A stretch of DNA of 64,000 nt from contig NZ_CP015411.1 in assembly GCF_001750165.1 (NCBI RefSeq), positions 4,440,501 to 4,504,500 of the forward strand, read 5' to 3'. Positions 36,947 through 46,615 of this stretch are shown here, piece by piece (the first letter of the stretch is position 1; every line of letters starts with the position of its first letter). The DNA is from Pseudoalteromonas luteoviolacea. GTDB lineage: Bacteria; Pseudomonadota; Gammaproteobacteria; Enterobacterales; Alteromonadaceae. The notes under the pieces are model-generated. The model was given only the letters and a program-made list of their open reading frames with translations, was not told the DNA's origin and did no database searches. A program made the translations under genes and the position numbers.

Positions 36947-37867
36947 ATGGCAATGTATGTAGTGGGTCATAAAATCCCTGATTCTGATTCAATTTGTGGT
37001 GCAATTGCACTGTCTTATCTTAAAAACCAAATTGGTGAAGAAGCTATTCCTACACGTTTAGGTGATGTATCACCTGAAACACAGTTTATTCTAGATCGCT
37101 TCGGCTTTGAAGCACCAGAGCTAAAACTAAGCTATGCTGGCGAAGAAGTTTATATTGTTGATCACACAGAAAAAACGCAAGCACCTGATGACATTGACGA
37201 CGCAACCGTTGTAGGTGTTGTTGATCACCATAAACTTGGAGATTTAACAACTTCAACGCCACTTGAGTGTTGGATCCGTCCCGTTGGCTGTAGTAACACC
37301 ATCATCAAGATGATGTATGACTTTTACGGTGTTGAAATTCCAAAAGACATCGCAGGTCTTATGCTAGGCGCAATTTTATCTGATACGGTAATTTTCAAAT
37401 CACCGACGTGCACAACAGCAGATATCAAATGTGTTGAAGTGTTGGCAGAAATTGCGGGGATCGAAGATTTCAAAGCATTTGGCATGGAAATGTTCAAAGT
37501 AAAATCAGCGGTTGAAGGCACGCCTGCTCGCGATCTAGTAATGCGTGATTTTAAAGACTTTAACATGAACGGTAACCTAGTTGGTATCGGTCAGCTAGAA
37601 GTTATTGACCTATCTGTATTTGACGAAATCAAAGCGGACCTAGAAGCAGATATCGCAAAACTAAAAGAAGAAGGTGATCGTCACTCAGTATTACTGCTTC
37701 TTACTGATATCATGAAAGAAGGCTCGCAGATGCTGATTGCATCAAACGATGAAGGCATTATCGAAAAAGCCTATGGTCAAGCACCTGAGCAAAGTCGCGT
37801 ATGGCTTGATGGCGTTTTAAGCCGTAAAAAGCAGGTTGTACCGCCTCTTCAAGATGCGTTTGCTTAA
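36947..37867 (+). CDS. ppaC: Manganese-dependent (family II) inorganic pyrophosphatase
   Basis: 306-residue DHH-family phosphoesterase that hydrolyses pyrophosphate and so drives biosynthetic reactions. The N-terminal metal motif GHKIPDSDSICGAIA (7-21) and VDHTEKTQ, then VVDHHKLGDL (the DHH signature, about 88-97), are complete; the C-terminal DHHA2 domain has the SRKKQVVP end motif (about 291-298) that binds substrate phosphate. No CBS regulatory insert. TAGGAG ribosome site seven bases from the ATG. Monocistronic with a strong terminator. Separates mutM from the ribosomal protein genes. Confidence 0.96.
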   Translation: MAMYVVGHKIPDSDSICGAIALSYLKNQIGEEAIPTRLGDVSPETQFILDRFGFEAPELKLSYAGEEVYIVDHTEKTQAPDDIDDATVVGVVDHHKLGDLTTSTPLECWIRPVGCSNTIIKMMYDFYGVEIPKDIAGLMLGAILSDTVIFKSPTCTTADIKCVEVLAEIAGIEDFKAFGMEMFKVKSAVEGTPARDLVMRDFKDFNMNGNLVGIGQLEVIDLSVFDEIKADLEADIAKLKEEGDRHSVLLLLTDIMKEGSQMLIASNDEGIIEKAYGQAPEQSRVWLDGVLSRKKQVVPPLQDAFA

Positions 37868-37880
37868 TCGCAGATTTAAA

Positions 37881-37910
37881 AAAAACCGAAGCCATTGCTT
37901 CGGTTTTTTT
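37881..37910 (+). terminator. Rho-independent terminator of ppaC
   Basis: Nine-base stem AACCGAAGC / GCTTCGGTT with loop CATT, followed by further T residues, 13 bases past the ppaC stop. The A run before the stem also gives a T tract on the minus strand. Confidence 0.9.
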
Positions 37911-37951
37911 ATACCTAACTTTTAACAATTTCAATTGATAAAATTCAGACA

Positions 37952-37984
37952 ACAAAAAACCCAGTGCAAGACTGGGTTTTTCAA
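37952..37984 (-). terminator. Rho-independent terminator of the rpmB-rpmG operon
   Basis: Ten-base stem AAAACCCAGT / ACTGGGTTTT (37956-37965 and 37971-37980), loop GCAAG, with T residues after the stem on the minus strand. It lies 18 bases beyond the rpmG stop. Confidence 0.88.
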
Positions 37985-37998
37985 ATCTCAAAGCAAAA

Positions 37999-38154
37999 TT
38001 ACTTGATTTTTGCTTCTTTGAAGATCACGTGCTTACGTACTTTAGGATCGTACTTTTTGATCTCCATTTTTTCAGGCATGTTACGCTTGTTCTTGTCGGT
38101 AGTGTAGAAATAACCAGTACCAGCAGTTGAAACTAAACGGATCTTATCACGCAT
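37999..38154 (-). CDS. rpmG: 50S ribosomal protein L33
   Basis: 51-residue ribosomal protein read on the minus strand from ATG 38152-38154 to TAA 37999-38001. The product begins MRDKIRLVSTAGTGYFYTT and ends KEAKIK, the classical L33 pattern. This is the Cys-free form: there are no CxxC zinc motifs, so zinc-independent. The gene lies 11 bases after rpmB and shares its transcript; a terminator follows. Confidence 0.97.
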   Translation of the reverse strand: MRDKIRLVSTAGTGYFYTTDKNKRNMPEKMEIKKYDPKVRKHVIFKEAKIK

Positions 38155-38165
38155 GATTTAGCTCC

Positions 38166-38402
38166 TTATACTTTTTCGCCGCGAGCACGGATATCTACTA
38201 ATACCGCGTCGATGCCTTTTTTATCGATAATACGCATACCTTTAGTAGTAGTGCGTAGAGTAACGAAACGCTTTTCACTTTCAACCCAGAAACGGTGTGT
38301 TTGTAGGTTAGGTAGGAAACGACGCTTAGTTGCGTTGCGCGCGTGTGAACGGTTGTTACCAACAACCGGGCGCTTACCTGTAACTTGACAGACTTTAGAC
38401 AT
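38166..38402 (-). CDS. rpmB: 50S ribosomal protein L28
   Basis: 78-residue ribosomal protein with the family start MSKVCQVTGKRPVVGNNRSH, the basic KRRFLPNLQTHRFW segment and the C-terminal VLVDIRARGEKV. First gene of the rpmB-rpmG pair, transcribed from a clear sigma-70 promoter at 38490-38518 with an 80-base leader. Cys5 is not part of a zinc finger. Confidence 0.98.
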   Translation of the reverse strand: MSKVCQVTGKRPVVGNNRSHARNATKRRFLPNLQTHRFWVESEKRFVTLRTTTKGMRIIDKKGIDAVLVDIRARGEKV

Positions 38403-38489
38403 GTCTATGTATCTCCAATAACTTCGCTCGAGCTTAATTTCCCCTTAGGCCTTACACTGGTGTGCCCCGGGTAAAAACAAAGGGCGCTC

Positions 38490-38518
38490 TTTATACAGCA
38501 TCTGCAGGCAGAGATCAA
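38490..38518 (-). promoter_or_regulatory. Sigma-70 promoter of rpmB-rpmG
   Basis: On the minus strand TTGATC (38513-38518) and TATAAA (38490-38495) are separated by exactly 17 bases, close to the -35 and -10 consensus. The predicted start point lies near 38482, about 80 bases before the rpmB ATG. Confidence 0.75.
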
Positions 38519-38679
38519 GGACCTGATGGTATCCTAGTCAGCTCATGGGTAAAATTTGATAGCGGCCAATTATAATGATCATAGGGCCCTGTGGAAAGTA
38601 AAAACTGCATTTAAATTAAACTATTTTATAAAATTTAAGCGAAATAACGGTTTGCAGGCGAAAAGTGGTCAATTAAAAC

Positions 38680-39354
38680 TCACAATAGGCCCATATCCGC
38701 AAATGAAACACAGCGATTACCCGCTACGATAACGTGATCTAACACTTTGATATCCATCAATGACAACGCTTTTTGCAATTTTTCCGTTAAAATTTTATCG
38801 GCTCGACTTGGCTCACTCACACCTGAAGGATGGTTGTGTGCACAAATTATTGCCGCTGCATTATGCTTGAGCGCGGCCTTGACGACCTCTCTTGGATATA
38901 CAGAAGCGGCATTGATTGTACCGCGAAATAATATTTCATCTTTAATGAGTTGATGCTGACTATCCAAATATAAAACCATAAAGGCTTCGTGCTCTAGCCC
39001 TTTCAATTGAATACTCAAGTAATCAAAGACCATATTAGGACTGTCAAATTTAAACGCGCGCTCACACCCTTCTTTTAAATACCGTTTACACAACTCCAAA
39101 ACGGCTTGAAACTGCACATATTTGGCTTCTCCTACTCCTTTCAGTGCAATAAACTCTGTTTGTGAAGTGTTAAATAGTCGCTGTAAAGACTCACACTGTT
39201 GTAACAATGAATCAGCCAATTCAATGGCATTCATACCACTTACCCCTGTACGTAAGAAGATTGCCAATAACTCTGCATCGCTCAAAGCACTGGCTCCATC
39301 GCTCAAAAGCTTTTCTCTGGGCCTTGCATGTTTTGGTAATTGCGTCAGTTGCAT
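38680..39354 (-). CDS. radC: RadC family JAB-domain protein
   Basis: 224 residues. The N-terminal helix-hairpin-helix part (about 1-75; LSDAELLAIFLRTGVSGMNAIELAD, LKGVGEAKYVQ) leads into a JAB1/MPN metalloprotease-like domain (about 100-224) with the metal motif AHNHPSG, preceded by the Glu region DEILFRGTINAASVYPREV and followed by ...D in PSRADKILTEKL. The name comes from a disproved repair phenotype; the biochemical role is unknown. AAGGAA ribosome site before the ATG. Located, as in many gammaproteobacteria, between rpmB and coaBC, with coaBC divergent. Confidence 0.95.
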   Translation of the reverse strand: MQLTQLPKHARPREKLLSDGASALSDAELLAIFLRTGVSGMNAIELADSLLQQCESLQRLFNTSQTEFIALKGVGEAKYVQFQAVLELCKRYLKEGCERAFKFDSPNMVFDYLSIQLKGLEHEAFMVLYLDSQHQLIKDEILFRGTINAASVYPREVVKAALKHNAAAIICAHNHPSGVSEPSRADKILTEKLQKALSLMDIKVLDHVIVAGNRCVSFADMGLL

Positions 39355-39542
39355 GTTAGTTCCTTATTAAACAAATTTGTCGAATCCTTAGCACCTACTT
39401 CTTATGTATCATGTCAATGGATAAAAAAAACGCTCAAAGTCTATCTATTTTTCTCCGTAATCACCGACTTTGCATTCGATGATTTAAAACAACCTCATGG
39501 CTATGATATCTTTAGTCCAGTTTAAGTTGTGGAAATGTGAAG

Positions 39543-40742
39543 ATGAACTTATCGGGCAAGAAAATAGTTTTAGGGATCAGCGGTGGTATTGCCGCATACA
39601 AATGTGCAGAACTTGTAAGGCGCTTAAAAGAGCAACAATGTGAAGTGAAAGTTGTTATGACTGACTCTGCCAAACAGTTTATCACCCCACTTACCATGCA
39701 AGCTGTTTCCGGTGAGCCAGTCTCCGACTCTTTACTTGATCCACAAGCTGAAGCTGCGATGGGTCATATAGAGTTTGCTAAGTGGGCTGACTTAATCTTA
39801 GTCGCACCTGCAACTTCCAATACCATAGCAAAAATGGCTGTCGGTATTGCTGATGACCTGTTAACCACTTTAGTCATTGCCACACCTGCAAAAGTTGCCA
39901 TTGCACCCGCAATGAACCAGCAAATGTATGCACACCCAGCAACACAAAAAAACTTAGCAACATTATCAACTTATGGCGTCTCTATTTGGGGCCCTGGCAG
40001 CGGGGAACAAGCCTGCGGCGATGTTGGTAAAGGGCGAATGTTAGAGCCAATGGAACTTCTCGAGCACTGTATTTCAGCACTTAATCCAGTCCCAAAAATA
40101 CTCGAAGGCAAAACTGTCACTATCACTGCGGGACCCACTCGTGAGGCACTGGATCCGGTACGCTACATCTCCAATCACAGTTCAGGAAAGATGGGCTATG
40201 CACTTGCTCATGCAGCACATGCGTTAGGCGCAACGGTGAATCTAATTTCGGGACCTGTCAATATTACTGCACCACAAGGCGTTAATATCACCTCTGTCAG
40301 CAGTGCCATAGAAATGCATGAAACAGCGCTAGATTTAGCAACACAGTCAGATGTTTTTATTGGCTGCGCAGCCGTTGCAGATTATCGTGCAGCAGATATC
40401 GCAGAACAAAAGATCAAAAAGCAGGGTGACGAAATGACACTCACTTTGGTCAAAAACCCCGATATCATCGCTTCAGTCGCAGCTTTGAAACAAAAGCGTC
40501 CCTATACAGTGGGTTTCGCCGCTGAGACACAAAATATCAAACAATATGCACTTGGTAAGTTAAAAAACAAGCACCTCAATATGATTTGTGCCAATGACGT
40601 TTCACAGGAAGGTATTGGTTTTAACTCAGATAACAATGCCTTAACCTTATTTTGGGAAAATGAGCAGTGTAGTTTGCCAGCATCAAGCAAAAAGGAGTTA
40701 GCACTCACTGTCATCAAAGCAATTGCAAGTAAACTTAATTGA
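39543..40742 (+). CDS. coaBC: Bifunctional phosphopantothenoylcysteine decarboxylase / synthetase
   Basis: Two steps of coenzyme A synthesis: the N-terminal CoaC half decarboxylates phosphopantothenoylcysteine with FMN, and the C-terminal CoaB half ligates cysteine to phosphopantothenate using CTP. 399 residues from ATG 39543 (GTG 39537 is in frame, but GGAA sits eight bases before the ATG). CoaC shows GKKIVLGISGGIAAYK, HIEFAKWADLILVAPATSNT and PAMNQQMY (the PxMNxxMW variant); CoaB shows AGPTREALDPVRYISNHSSGK (about 195) and GFAAET. Monocistronic or leading toward slmA, 121 bases on. Confidence 0.96.
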   Translation: MNLSGKKIVLGISGGIAAYKCAELVRRLKEQQCEVKVVMTDSAKQFITPLTMQAVSGEPVSDSLLDPQAEAAMGHIEFAKWADLILVAPATSNTIAKMAVGIADDLLTTLVIATPAKVAIAPAMNQQMYAHPATQKNLATLSTYGVSIWGPGSGEQACGDVGKGRMLEPMELLEHCISALNPVPKILEGKTVTITAGPTREALDPVRYISNHSSGKMGYALAHAAHALGATVNLISGPVNITAPQGVNITSVSSAIEMHETALDLATQSDVFIGCAAVADYRAADIAEQKIKKQGDEMTLTLVKNPDIIASVAALKQKRPYTVGFAAETQNIKQYALGKLKNKHLNMICANDVSQEGIGFNSDNNALTLFWENEQCSLPASSKKELALTVIKAIASKLN

Positions 40743-40863
40743 CCTAGTGTTAAAAGGCTGGAAAGAAGCTGAATAAAACATTAACATAGGTCTTTATTGA
40801 GTATGGACCTAATAAAAATACACCATACAGACCAGAATAACGATAATTATTAAAGGAAAGTTC

Positions 40864-41451
40864 ATGCCAGCGACTAAACGCAGTAATCGCAAAGAGCAAA
40901 TTCTTCAATCTCTTGCGCAAATGCTTGAAACTAGCCCAGGTCAAAGGATCACAACTGCTAAACTCGCAGCTGAGGTCGGCGTCTCAGAGGCGGCTCTTTA
41001 TCGCCACTTCCCAAGTAAAGCCCGTATGTTTGAAGGACTCATCGAGTTTATCGAAGACACATTGCTCTCAAGGATCAATATTATTCTTGAAAATGAAAAA
41101 GATACTCAAAGTAGAATTTATAATATCCTTCATTTGTTGCTCACTTTCTCTGAGAAAAACCCAGGTATAACGCGCATTCTCACAGGTGACGCACTACAGG
41201 GAGAACAAGAACGATTAAGAGAACGTGTACAAAGCCTCTTCGAAAAGCTTGAAACGCAATTCAAACAAGTATTAAGAGAAAGAAAGTTAAGAGAAGGCAA
41301 AGCGTTTAATAGCGATGAAGCTGCTCTAGCAAACTTATTTTTGGCCCATGTTGAAGGGAAAATGAACCAGTTCGTGCGTAGCGACTTTAAAGCTAAGCCA
41401 ACAGCAACTTTTAACAATCACTGGCAAGAACTTCAACGCATTTGGTTGTAA
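40864..41451 (+). CDS. slmA: Nucleoid occlusion factor SlmA
   Basis: TetR-family DNA-binding protein that binds specific sites over the nucleoid and blocks FtsZ ring assembly there. 195 residues. N-terminal helix-turn-helix (about 9-55; RITTAKLAAEVGVSEAALYR, HFPSKARMFEGLIEF) matches SlmA closely, as do the central HLLLTFSEKNPGITRILTGD and the C-terminal FLAHVEGKMNQFVRS. AAGGAAA ribosome site. In E. coli and many relatives dut lies between coaBC and slmA; here the 121-base gap holds none. Confidence 0.95.
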   Translation: MPATKRSNRKEQILQSLAQMLETSPGQRITTAKLAAEVGVSEAALYRHFPSKARMFEGLIEFIEDTLLSRINIILENEKDTQSRIYNILHLLLTFSEKNPGITRILTGDALQGEQERLRERVQSLFEKLETQFKQVLRERKLREGKAFNSDEAALANLFLAHVEGKMNQFVRSDFKAKPTATFNNHWQELQRIWL

Positions 41452-41569
41452 CTGCAAGCGGTACAATGCCGCTTCCAACGCTTTTTCACTTCCACATAAC
41501 GCACCATGATTTTGTTTAACTACTAAAAGTGTTACAAAGACACACTCCGTAAATAAAATAGACAGAATC

Positions 41570-44323
41570 ATGAAGTATACTTATTCGCTTATAGCAGCGG
41601 CTTTGTTTTCTGGTCAAGCAATGGCCAACAAAGCCCAACTCGAATTCTCCGATGTTTTTGACTTCAAATATGCACAAGGCACACAACTGGCCGAAGACGG
41701 TAAAGTACTTGCGTTTAGTGCAACGCCTTATCGAGGAAATGCTCAGGGACAAGTATATAACCTCGCCACTAATAAGCTGATCTCAACAGTTGAACGCGGA
41801 ACCAAGGCATATTTAAATAAATCTGCAACGTGGGCCGCATTCATTCAAGCTCCTACTTTGTTAGCGCAAGAAACAGCCACTAAAAAAGAAAAAAAAGCAC
41901 TGACAAAAAACTTAGTGCTGATAAACACGCAAAATGCACAGCAGCACGTATTTGAACAAGTAAAAGATTATCAGCTCAGTGACGACGGCCACTGGTTAGC
42001 CTACCGCGAAGATAAAAAATCGCAGTCGGATGACAAAGCAAAAAGCGCCGACACACCCACAATCACAGCAGATAAAAAAGATAAAGCACTCACATTAGTC
42101 ATTGTCGATTTAAAAACAAATCAGACACAGCGCTTTGAAAACGTGGTTAACTACGGCTTAAGCCCTGCCGAATACGGTGTACTTTTCAGCCAACATGATG
42201 AAACGGGTGCCAACAATCAGGTCCAATACTTGGATCTTAATAACAATACCGTCAGTCCGTTATTTAGTGAACCAGGCGTTACTGTCAGTGCCATCGCTTG
42301 GCATCCTTATTCGAGTATTGTGGCCTTTAATCTTGGTAACTATGTCAACGAAGATAAGCGCCGCCGCAGTTACGATGTTACGCTTTGGGATGCGAATATA
42401 GATAAATTGAGTACCATAGATAGCCCAAGTGGCTGGTACAGCTCCAAGACCGCAAAACTCGAATGGTCAGATCAAGGTGAACGACTCTATTTTGAAAATC
42501 GTCCTCAGCTAAACGACAAAGCAAAAGAGCTCAAATATGACAACGCCTCATCTCTGAGAGATTTTGATACGATTCGACAACAGTCAGGTCTGCAAATTTG
42601 GCACAATCAAGATCCTGAAATAAAGACTCGTGAGCAAAATACGTGGAAAAAAACCAACCGTGAACGGCAATATCAAGCGGTTTACCACATAGAATCAAAA
42701 AAAGTTATCCAACTTGCTGATGAAACTGTTCGCGATGTAACGCTCAATACTGAAGCCGATTACTTGCTGGGTAAAAATGACCAACCTTACCTAGAAAAAG
42801 TAATGTATGAGGGCTTTTATGCCGATTACTATGCCGTCAAAGTCAGCACAGGTGCCAAAGGGTATATCGTTAAAGATTCACCAAACCAGCCTACACTCTC
42901 TCCAACAGGCAGGCATGCGGCTTATTTTCTTCATGACCAACTATGGCTTAAAGATTTACATCAGCAAAAAGAAACAGCGGTGAGTAAAGCGGTTCGCCAA
43001 GCCATTTTCTCAGATGACCAACACGATTATCCCAGACCAAACCCAGGCTATGGATTTGCAGGATGGCAACAAGATGGCAGCACCCTGTATGCATACAGTA
43101 AGTATGATATTTGGGCCTTTGATAGTGTCACGGGCGACGCAAAGCGTTTGACCTCTGGAAAAGAAACAAATACTCGTTATCGAGTCATTAAACTAGATCC
43201 AAAACAGGTCGGATTTGGCAAAGATGAAACCCTCTATTTATCTGCATTTAACCTGCAAAATAAACAAACACATATTGCCAAACTAAGCCTTGGAACGGGC
43301 CACATTGAAACTGTCTTGAAGGGACAAGCACGATTTGATCTGGTGAAAAAAGCCAAACATGCCAATAAGCTCATTTTCACTCAGCAAACCTACCATCAAT
43401 TTCCTGACTACTGGCAGACTGATAATCAATTTGAAACATCTCAACAAATAACAAATCTTAACCCACAAGTGAGCAAATTTGCTTGGGGCCAAAAACCTGA
43501 ACTTATTCAGTATAAAGGCTACAATGGTGAAAACCTGCAAGGCGTGCTTATCAAGCCAGCTGATTATAAACCAGGCCAACAACTCCCTGTTGTTATTTAT
43601 TTCTATCGATACATGAGCCAGCGCATGTATGACTTCCCTAAGATGGAGCTCAATCACAGACCTAACTTCCCCATGTTCACGTCTAACGGCTACGCGATAT
43701 TTTTACCGGATATCCGTTTTGAAATTGGCAAACCAGGCCCATCTTCAACACAAACCTTGATCAATGCGGCGCAAAAACTGATTGATTTGGGCGTTGCTGA
43801 TAAAAATAAAATTGGTTTACAAGGTCATTCTTGGGCTGGTTATCAAAGCGCTTTCGCTGTCACGCAAACAGATATGTTTAAAGCCGTTGTGTCTGGCGCA
43901 CCAGTATCAAATATGACATCAGCGTATAGCGGAATACGTTTAAAATCAGGCCTTGCGCGTCAATTCCAATATGAAACTGGACAGAGTCGTATCGGTAAAA
44001 CACTGGCTGAAGCACCAGAGTTATACATCGAAAACTCACCGGTCTTTTTTGCCGATAAAGTCAACACACCTATTTTACTCATGTTTGGCGACACAGACGG
44101 TGCGGTGCCTTGGCAAGAAGGGATCCAATACTATTTAGCGTTACGTCGTCATAATAAAGACGCCATTTTCTTACAATACGAAGGCGAGCCACATCACTTA
44201 AAGCAATTTCCAAATCAAGTCGATTTTTCGATACGTATGATGGAATATTTTGATCACTATTTACGAGGCATGCCTGCACCAGAGTGGATCACAACAGGCA
44301 AAGCATATCGTCCAGAGAGTTGA
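41570..44323 (+). CDS. Large secreted S9 family peptidase
   Basis: 917 residues, exported by signal peptide MKYTYSLIAAALFSGQAMA. A long beta-propeller region (about 40-600) precedes an alpha/beta hydrolase: nucleophile Ser754 in GHSWAGYQS, Asp841/843 in GDTDGAVPW and His in EPHHLKQF (about 874). YFYRYMSQRMYDF carries the oxyanion-hole segment. The family cleaves peptides after proline or other residues; specificity is not visible. It resembles the S9 protein at 23030 in plan but not in detail and is about 100 residues longer. Alone on its transcript; terminator at 44374. Confidence 0.92.
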   Translation: MKYTYSLIAAALFSGQAMANKAQLEFSDVFDFKYAQGTQLAEDGKVLAFSATPYRGNAQGQVYNLATNKLISTVERGTKAYLNKSATWAAFIQAPTLLAQETATKKEKKALTKNLVLINTQNAQQHVFEQVKDYQLSDDGHWLAYREDKKSQSDDKAKSADTPTITADKKDKALTLVIVDLKTNQTQRFENVVNYGLSPAEYGVLFSQHDETGANNQVQYLDLNNNTVSPLFSEPGVTVSAIAWHPYSSIVAFNLGNYVNEDKRRRSYDVTLWDANIDKLSTIDSPSGWYSSKTAKLEWSDQGERLYFENRPQLNDKAKELKYDNASSLRDFDTIRQQSGLQIWHNQDPEIKTREQNTWKKTNRERQYQAVYHIESKKVIQLADETVRDVTLNTEADYLLGKNDQPYLEKVMYEGFYADYYAVKVSTGAKGYIVKDSPNQPTLSPTGRHAAYFLHDQLWLKDLHQQKETAVSKAVRQAIFSDDQHDYPRPNPGYGFAGWQQDGSTLYAYSKYDIWAFDSVTGDAKRLTSGKETNTRYRVIKLDPKQVGFGKDETLYLSAFNLQNKQTHIAKLSLGTGHIETVLKGQARFDLVKKAKHANKLIFTQQTYHQFPDYWQTDNQFETSQQITNLNPQVSKFAWGQKPELIQYKGYNGENLQGVLIKPADYKPGQQLPVVIYFYRYMSQRMYDFPKMELNHRPNFPMFTSNGYAIFLPDIRFEIGKPGPSSTQTLINAAQKLIDLGVADKNKIGLQGHSWAGYQSAFAVTQTDMFKAVVSGAPVSNMTSAYSGIRLKSGLARQFQYETGQSRIGKTLAEAPELYIENSPVFFADKVNTPILLMFGDTDGAVPWQEGIQYYLALRRHNKDAIFLQYEGEPHHLKQFPNQVDFSIRMMEYFDHYLRGMPAPEWITTGKAYRPES

Positions 44324-44373
44324 TACCACGTAGCTGGAATATCAACGCTATTTAGGACGGGTCAACTGCCATA

Positions 44374-44398
44374 AAAAAGCCGCACGATGCGGCTTTTT
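44374..44398. terminator. Bidirectional terminator between S9 peptidase and ygiQ
   Basis: Eleven-base stem AAAAAGCCGCA / TGCGGCTTTTT with a three-base loop, lying between the stop of the plus-strand S9 gene and the stop of the minus-strand ygiQ gene (3 bases away). Confidence 0.9.
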
Positions 44399-44401
44399 AT
44401 T

Positions 44402-46615
44402 TTAATGATGTGTCGGCTTATTTTTATTGGGTTTGCGTTTATTTTTACCCACTCTAGGTTTAGTATTGGCTTGATTAAACTGGCTAAACCCAGTGTGCTT
44501 TGTCAGCGCTTTATTTCCTCTCTTTTGCCCTGACCCCGCTTGTCTACCTCGCGTATTCTCATCTGGAACCAGACATTCCGGTCCCCGACCAATTAAATGT
44601 GCTTTACCCATACTCTTTAACGCTTCACGGATCTGTGGCCAGCCCGCAGGATCATGATAACGCAAAATCGCTTTATGCAGACGGCGTTGACGGGCCCCTT
44701 TGGGTACCGGTACTTCCTCATGATTATTTTTGATGTTACGCAACGAATTCATTTCCGTGTGGTAAATCGTTGTCGCATTGGCCATCGGAGATGGATAAAA
44801 GTTTTGTACCTGATCTAATTTAAAATCATGCGCTTTCAACCACAGTGCCATATTCACCATGTCTTCATCCGTCGTGCCTGGGTGCGCAGAAATAAAGTAA
44901 GGAATTAAATATTGTTTTTTGCCTGCTTCTTTGGAGTACTTATCAAATAACTCTTTGAATTTATCATAGGTCCCCATCCCCGGTTTCATCATTTTCGAAA
45001 GCGGTCCGCTCTCAGTATGCTCCGGCGCGATTTTTAAATACCCTCCGACATGGTGAGAAACCAACTCTTTCACATAACGCGGATCTTCAATGGCCAAATC
45101 ATAGCGTACACCTGAAGCGATGAGGATCTTTTTAACGCCCTCCACATCACGTGCTTTACGATATAACTCTATTGTTGGCGTATGGTCGGTGTCCATATGC
45201 TTGCAAATATCAGGGTACACACAGGACAAACGACGACAGGTACTTTCCGCTTTTTTGCTTTTACAACGCAGTTTATACATATTCGCAGTAGGGCCACCCA
45301 AATCAGATATCACGCCTGTAAACCCTGGAACTTTATCCCTGATCTGCTCTATTTCTTCAATGATAGACTCTTCCGAGCGGCTTTGAATAATACGACCTTC
45401 ATGCTCCGTGATTGAACAGAAGCTACATCCACCAAAACACCCTCGCATAATATTCACTGATGTTTTTATCATGTCATATGCAGGGATCTTATCTTCACCA
45501 TAGACAGGATGCGGGATGCGCTGATAAGGCAGTCCAAACACGTGATCCATTTCTTCTGTTTCTAACGGAAATGCAGGTGGGTTTACCCAGACTGAGCGAT
45601 CTCCATGACGCTGGAATAATGCTCTTGCACATCCTGGATTTGTTTCTTGGTGCAATATACGTGAAGCATGAGCATATAATGGCTTATTGACGCTCACTTG
45701 CTCAAAAGCAGGTAACTTCACATACACTTTTTCCCACGGCTTTAACCTTGGCGGCTGCACCATGATAGGCTTTGCCGATTCACTTTTTAAATCAATACCT
45801 GCTTTGGCAAACTCAGACTTGCTACAACCCATATCATCAGCGCCATATGGGTTTGGAATAGGATCAATCTTACCGACTTTATCAATGGCTGTTGAGTCAC
45901 TGCCTCGCCAACCTTCAATTGGGGATTTACGAATAACGGCGGTGCCTCGCACATCTTGAATTGTGTCAATGGTTTCACCATTGGCAATACGGTGTGCAAC
46001 TTCAACCAAAGGGCGCTCAGCATTACCGTAAATCAAGATATCCGCTTTGGCATCAAAAATAACGCTACGACGTACTTTTTCTTGCCAATAATCATAATGT
46101 GCAATCCGGCGCAAACTTGCTTCAATACCACCAATGACAACTGGCACATCTTTGTATGCTTCACGACAACGTTGGCTATAAACAACCACAGCTCTATCCG
46201 GACGTTTACCACCCACATTACCAGGCGTGTAGGCATCATCGTGGCGGATCCGCTTTTCAGCAGTATAGCGATTGATCATTGAGTCCATGTTGCCCGCCGT
46301 CACGCCAAAAAATAAATTTGGTTTACCTAATGACTCAAAAGCCGTTTTATCTGACCAATCCGGTTGTGCGATAATTCCTACCCGAAACCCTTGTGCTTCC
46401 AACACTCGGCCAATCACGGCCATACCAAAGCTTGGGTGATCCACATACGCGTCACCTGTGACAATAATGATGTCACAACTATCCCATCCTAAAGCGTCCA
46501 TTTCTGCACGGCAAGTTGGTAAAAATGGGGCTGGGCCAAAGCATTCTGCCCAGTATTTAGGGTATGAGAATAGCGATCTTTCCGCTTTTAACCCAGAGAC
46601 CTTTGAAGTATTCAT
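44402..46615 (-). CDS. ygiQ: YgiQ family radical SAM protein
   Basis: 737 residues from ATG 46615, inside a TTG-opened frame. N-terminal YgiQ domain (about 20-340) with the family segments FLPTCRAEMDALGW and DAYVDHPSFGMAVIGR, then the radical SAM core with cluster motif CFGGCSFC (the CxxxCxxC of the SAM-binding [4Fe-4S] site) near residue 378 and LGGPTANMYKL. The C-terminal DUF3362-like part has further Cys (CRRLSCVYPDICKH) and ends in a basic tail rich in Lys and Arg. Function of YgiQ/UPF0313 is unknown; radical chemistry on an RNA or protein is plausible but not shown. Confidence 0.93.
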   Translation of the reverse strand: MNTSKVSGLKAERSLFSYPKYWAECFGPAPFLPTCRAEMDALGWDSCDIIIVTGDAYVDHPSFGMAVIGRVLEAQGFRVGIIAQPDWSDKTAFESLGKPNLFFGVTAGNMDSMINRYTAEKRIRHDDAYTPGNVGGKRPDRAVVVYSQRCREAYKDVPVVIGGIEASLRRIAHYDYWQEKVRRSVIFDAKADILIYGNAERPLVEVAHRIANGETIDTIQDVRGTAVIRKSPIEGWRGSDSTAIDKVGKIDPIPNPYGADDMGCSKSEFAKAGIDLKSESAKPIMVQPPRLKPWEKVYVKLPAFEQVSVNKPLYAHASRILHQETNPGCARALFQRHGDRSVWVNPPAFPLETEEMDHVFGLPYQRIPHPVYGEDKIPAYDMIKTSVNIMRGCFGGCSFCSITEHEGRIIQSRSEESIIEEIEQIRDKVPGFTGVISDLGGPTANMYKLRCKSKKAESTCRRLSCVYPDICKHMDTDHTPTIELYRKARDVEGVKKILIASGVRYDLAIEDPRYVKELVSHHVGGYLKIAPEHTESGPLSKMMKPGMGTYDKFKELFDKYSKEAGKKQYLIPYFISAHPGTTDEDMVNMALWLKAHDFKLDQVQNFYPSPMANATTIYHTEMNSLRNIKNNHEEVPVPKGARQRRLHKAILRYHDPAGWPQIREALKSMGKAHLIGRGPECLVPDENTRGRQAGSGQKRGNKALTKHTGFSQFNQANTKPRVGKNKRKPNKNKPTHH

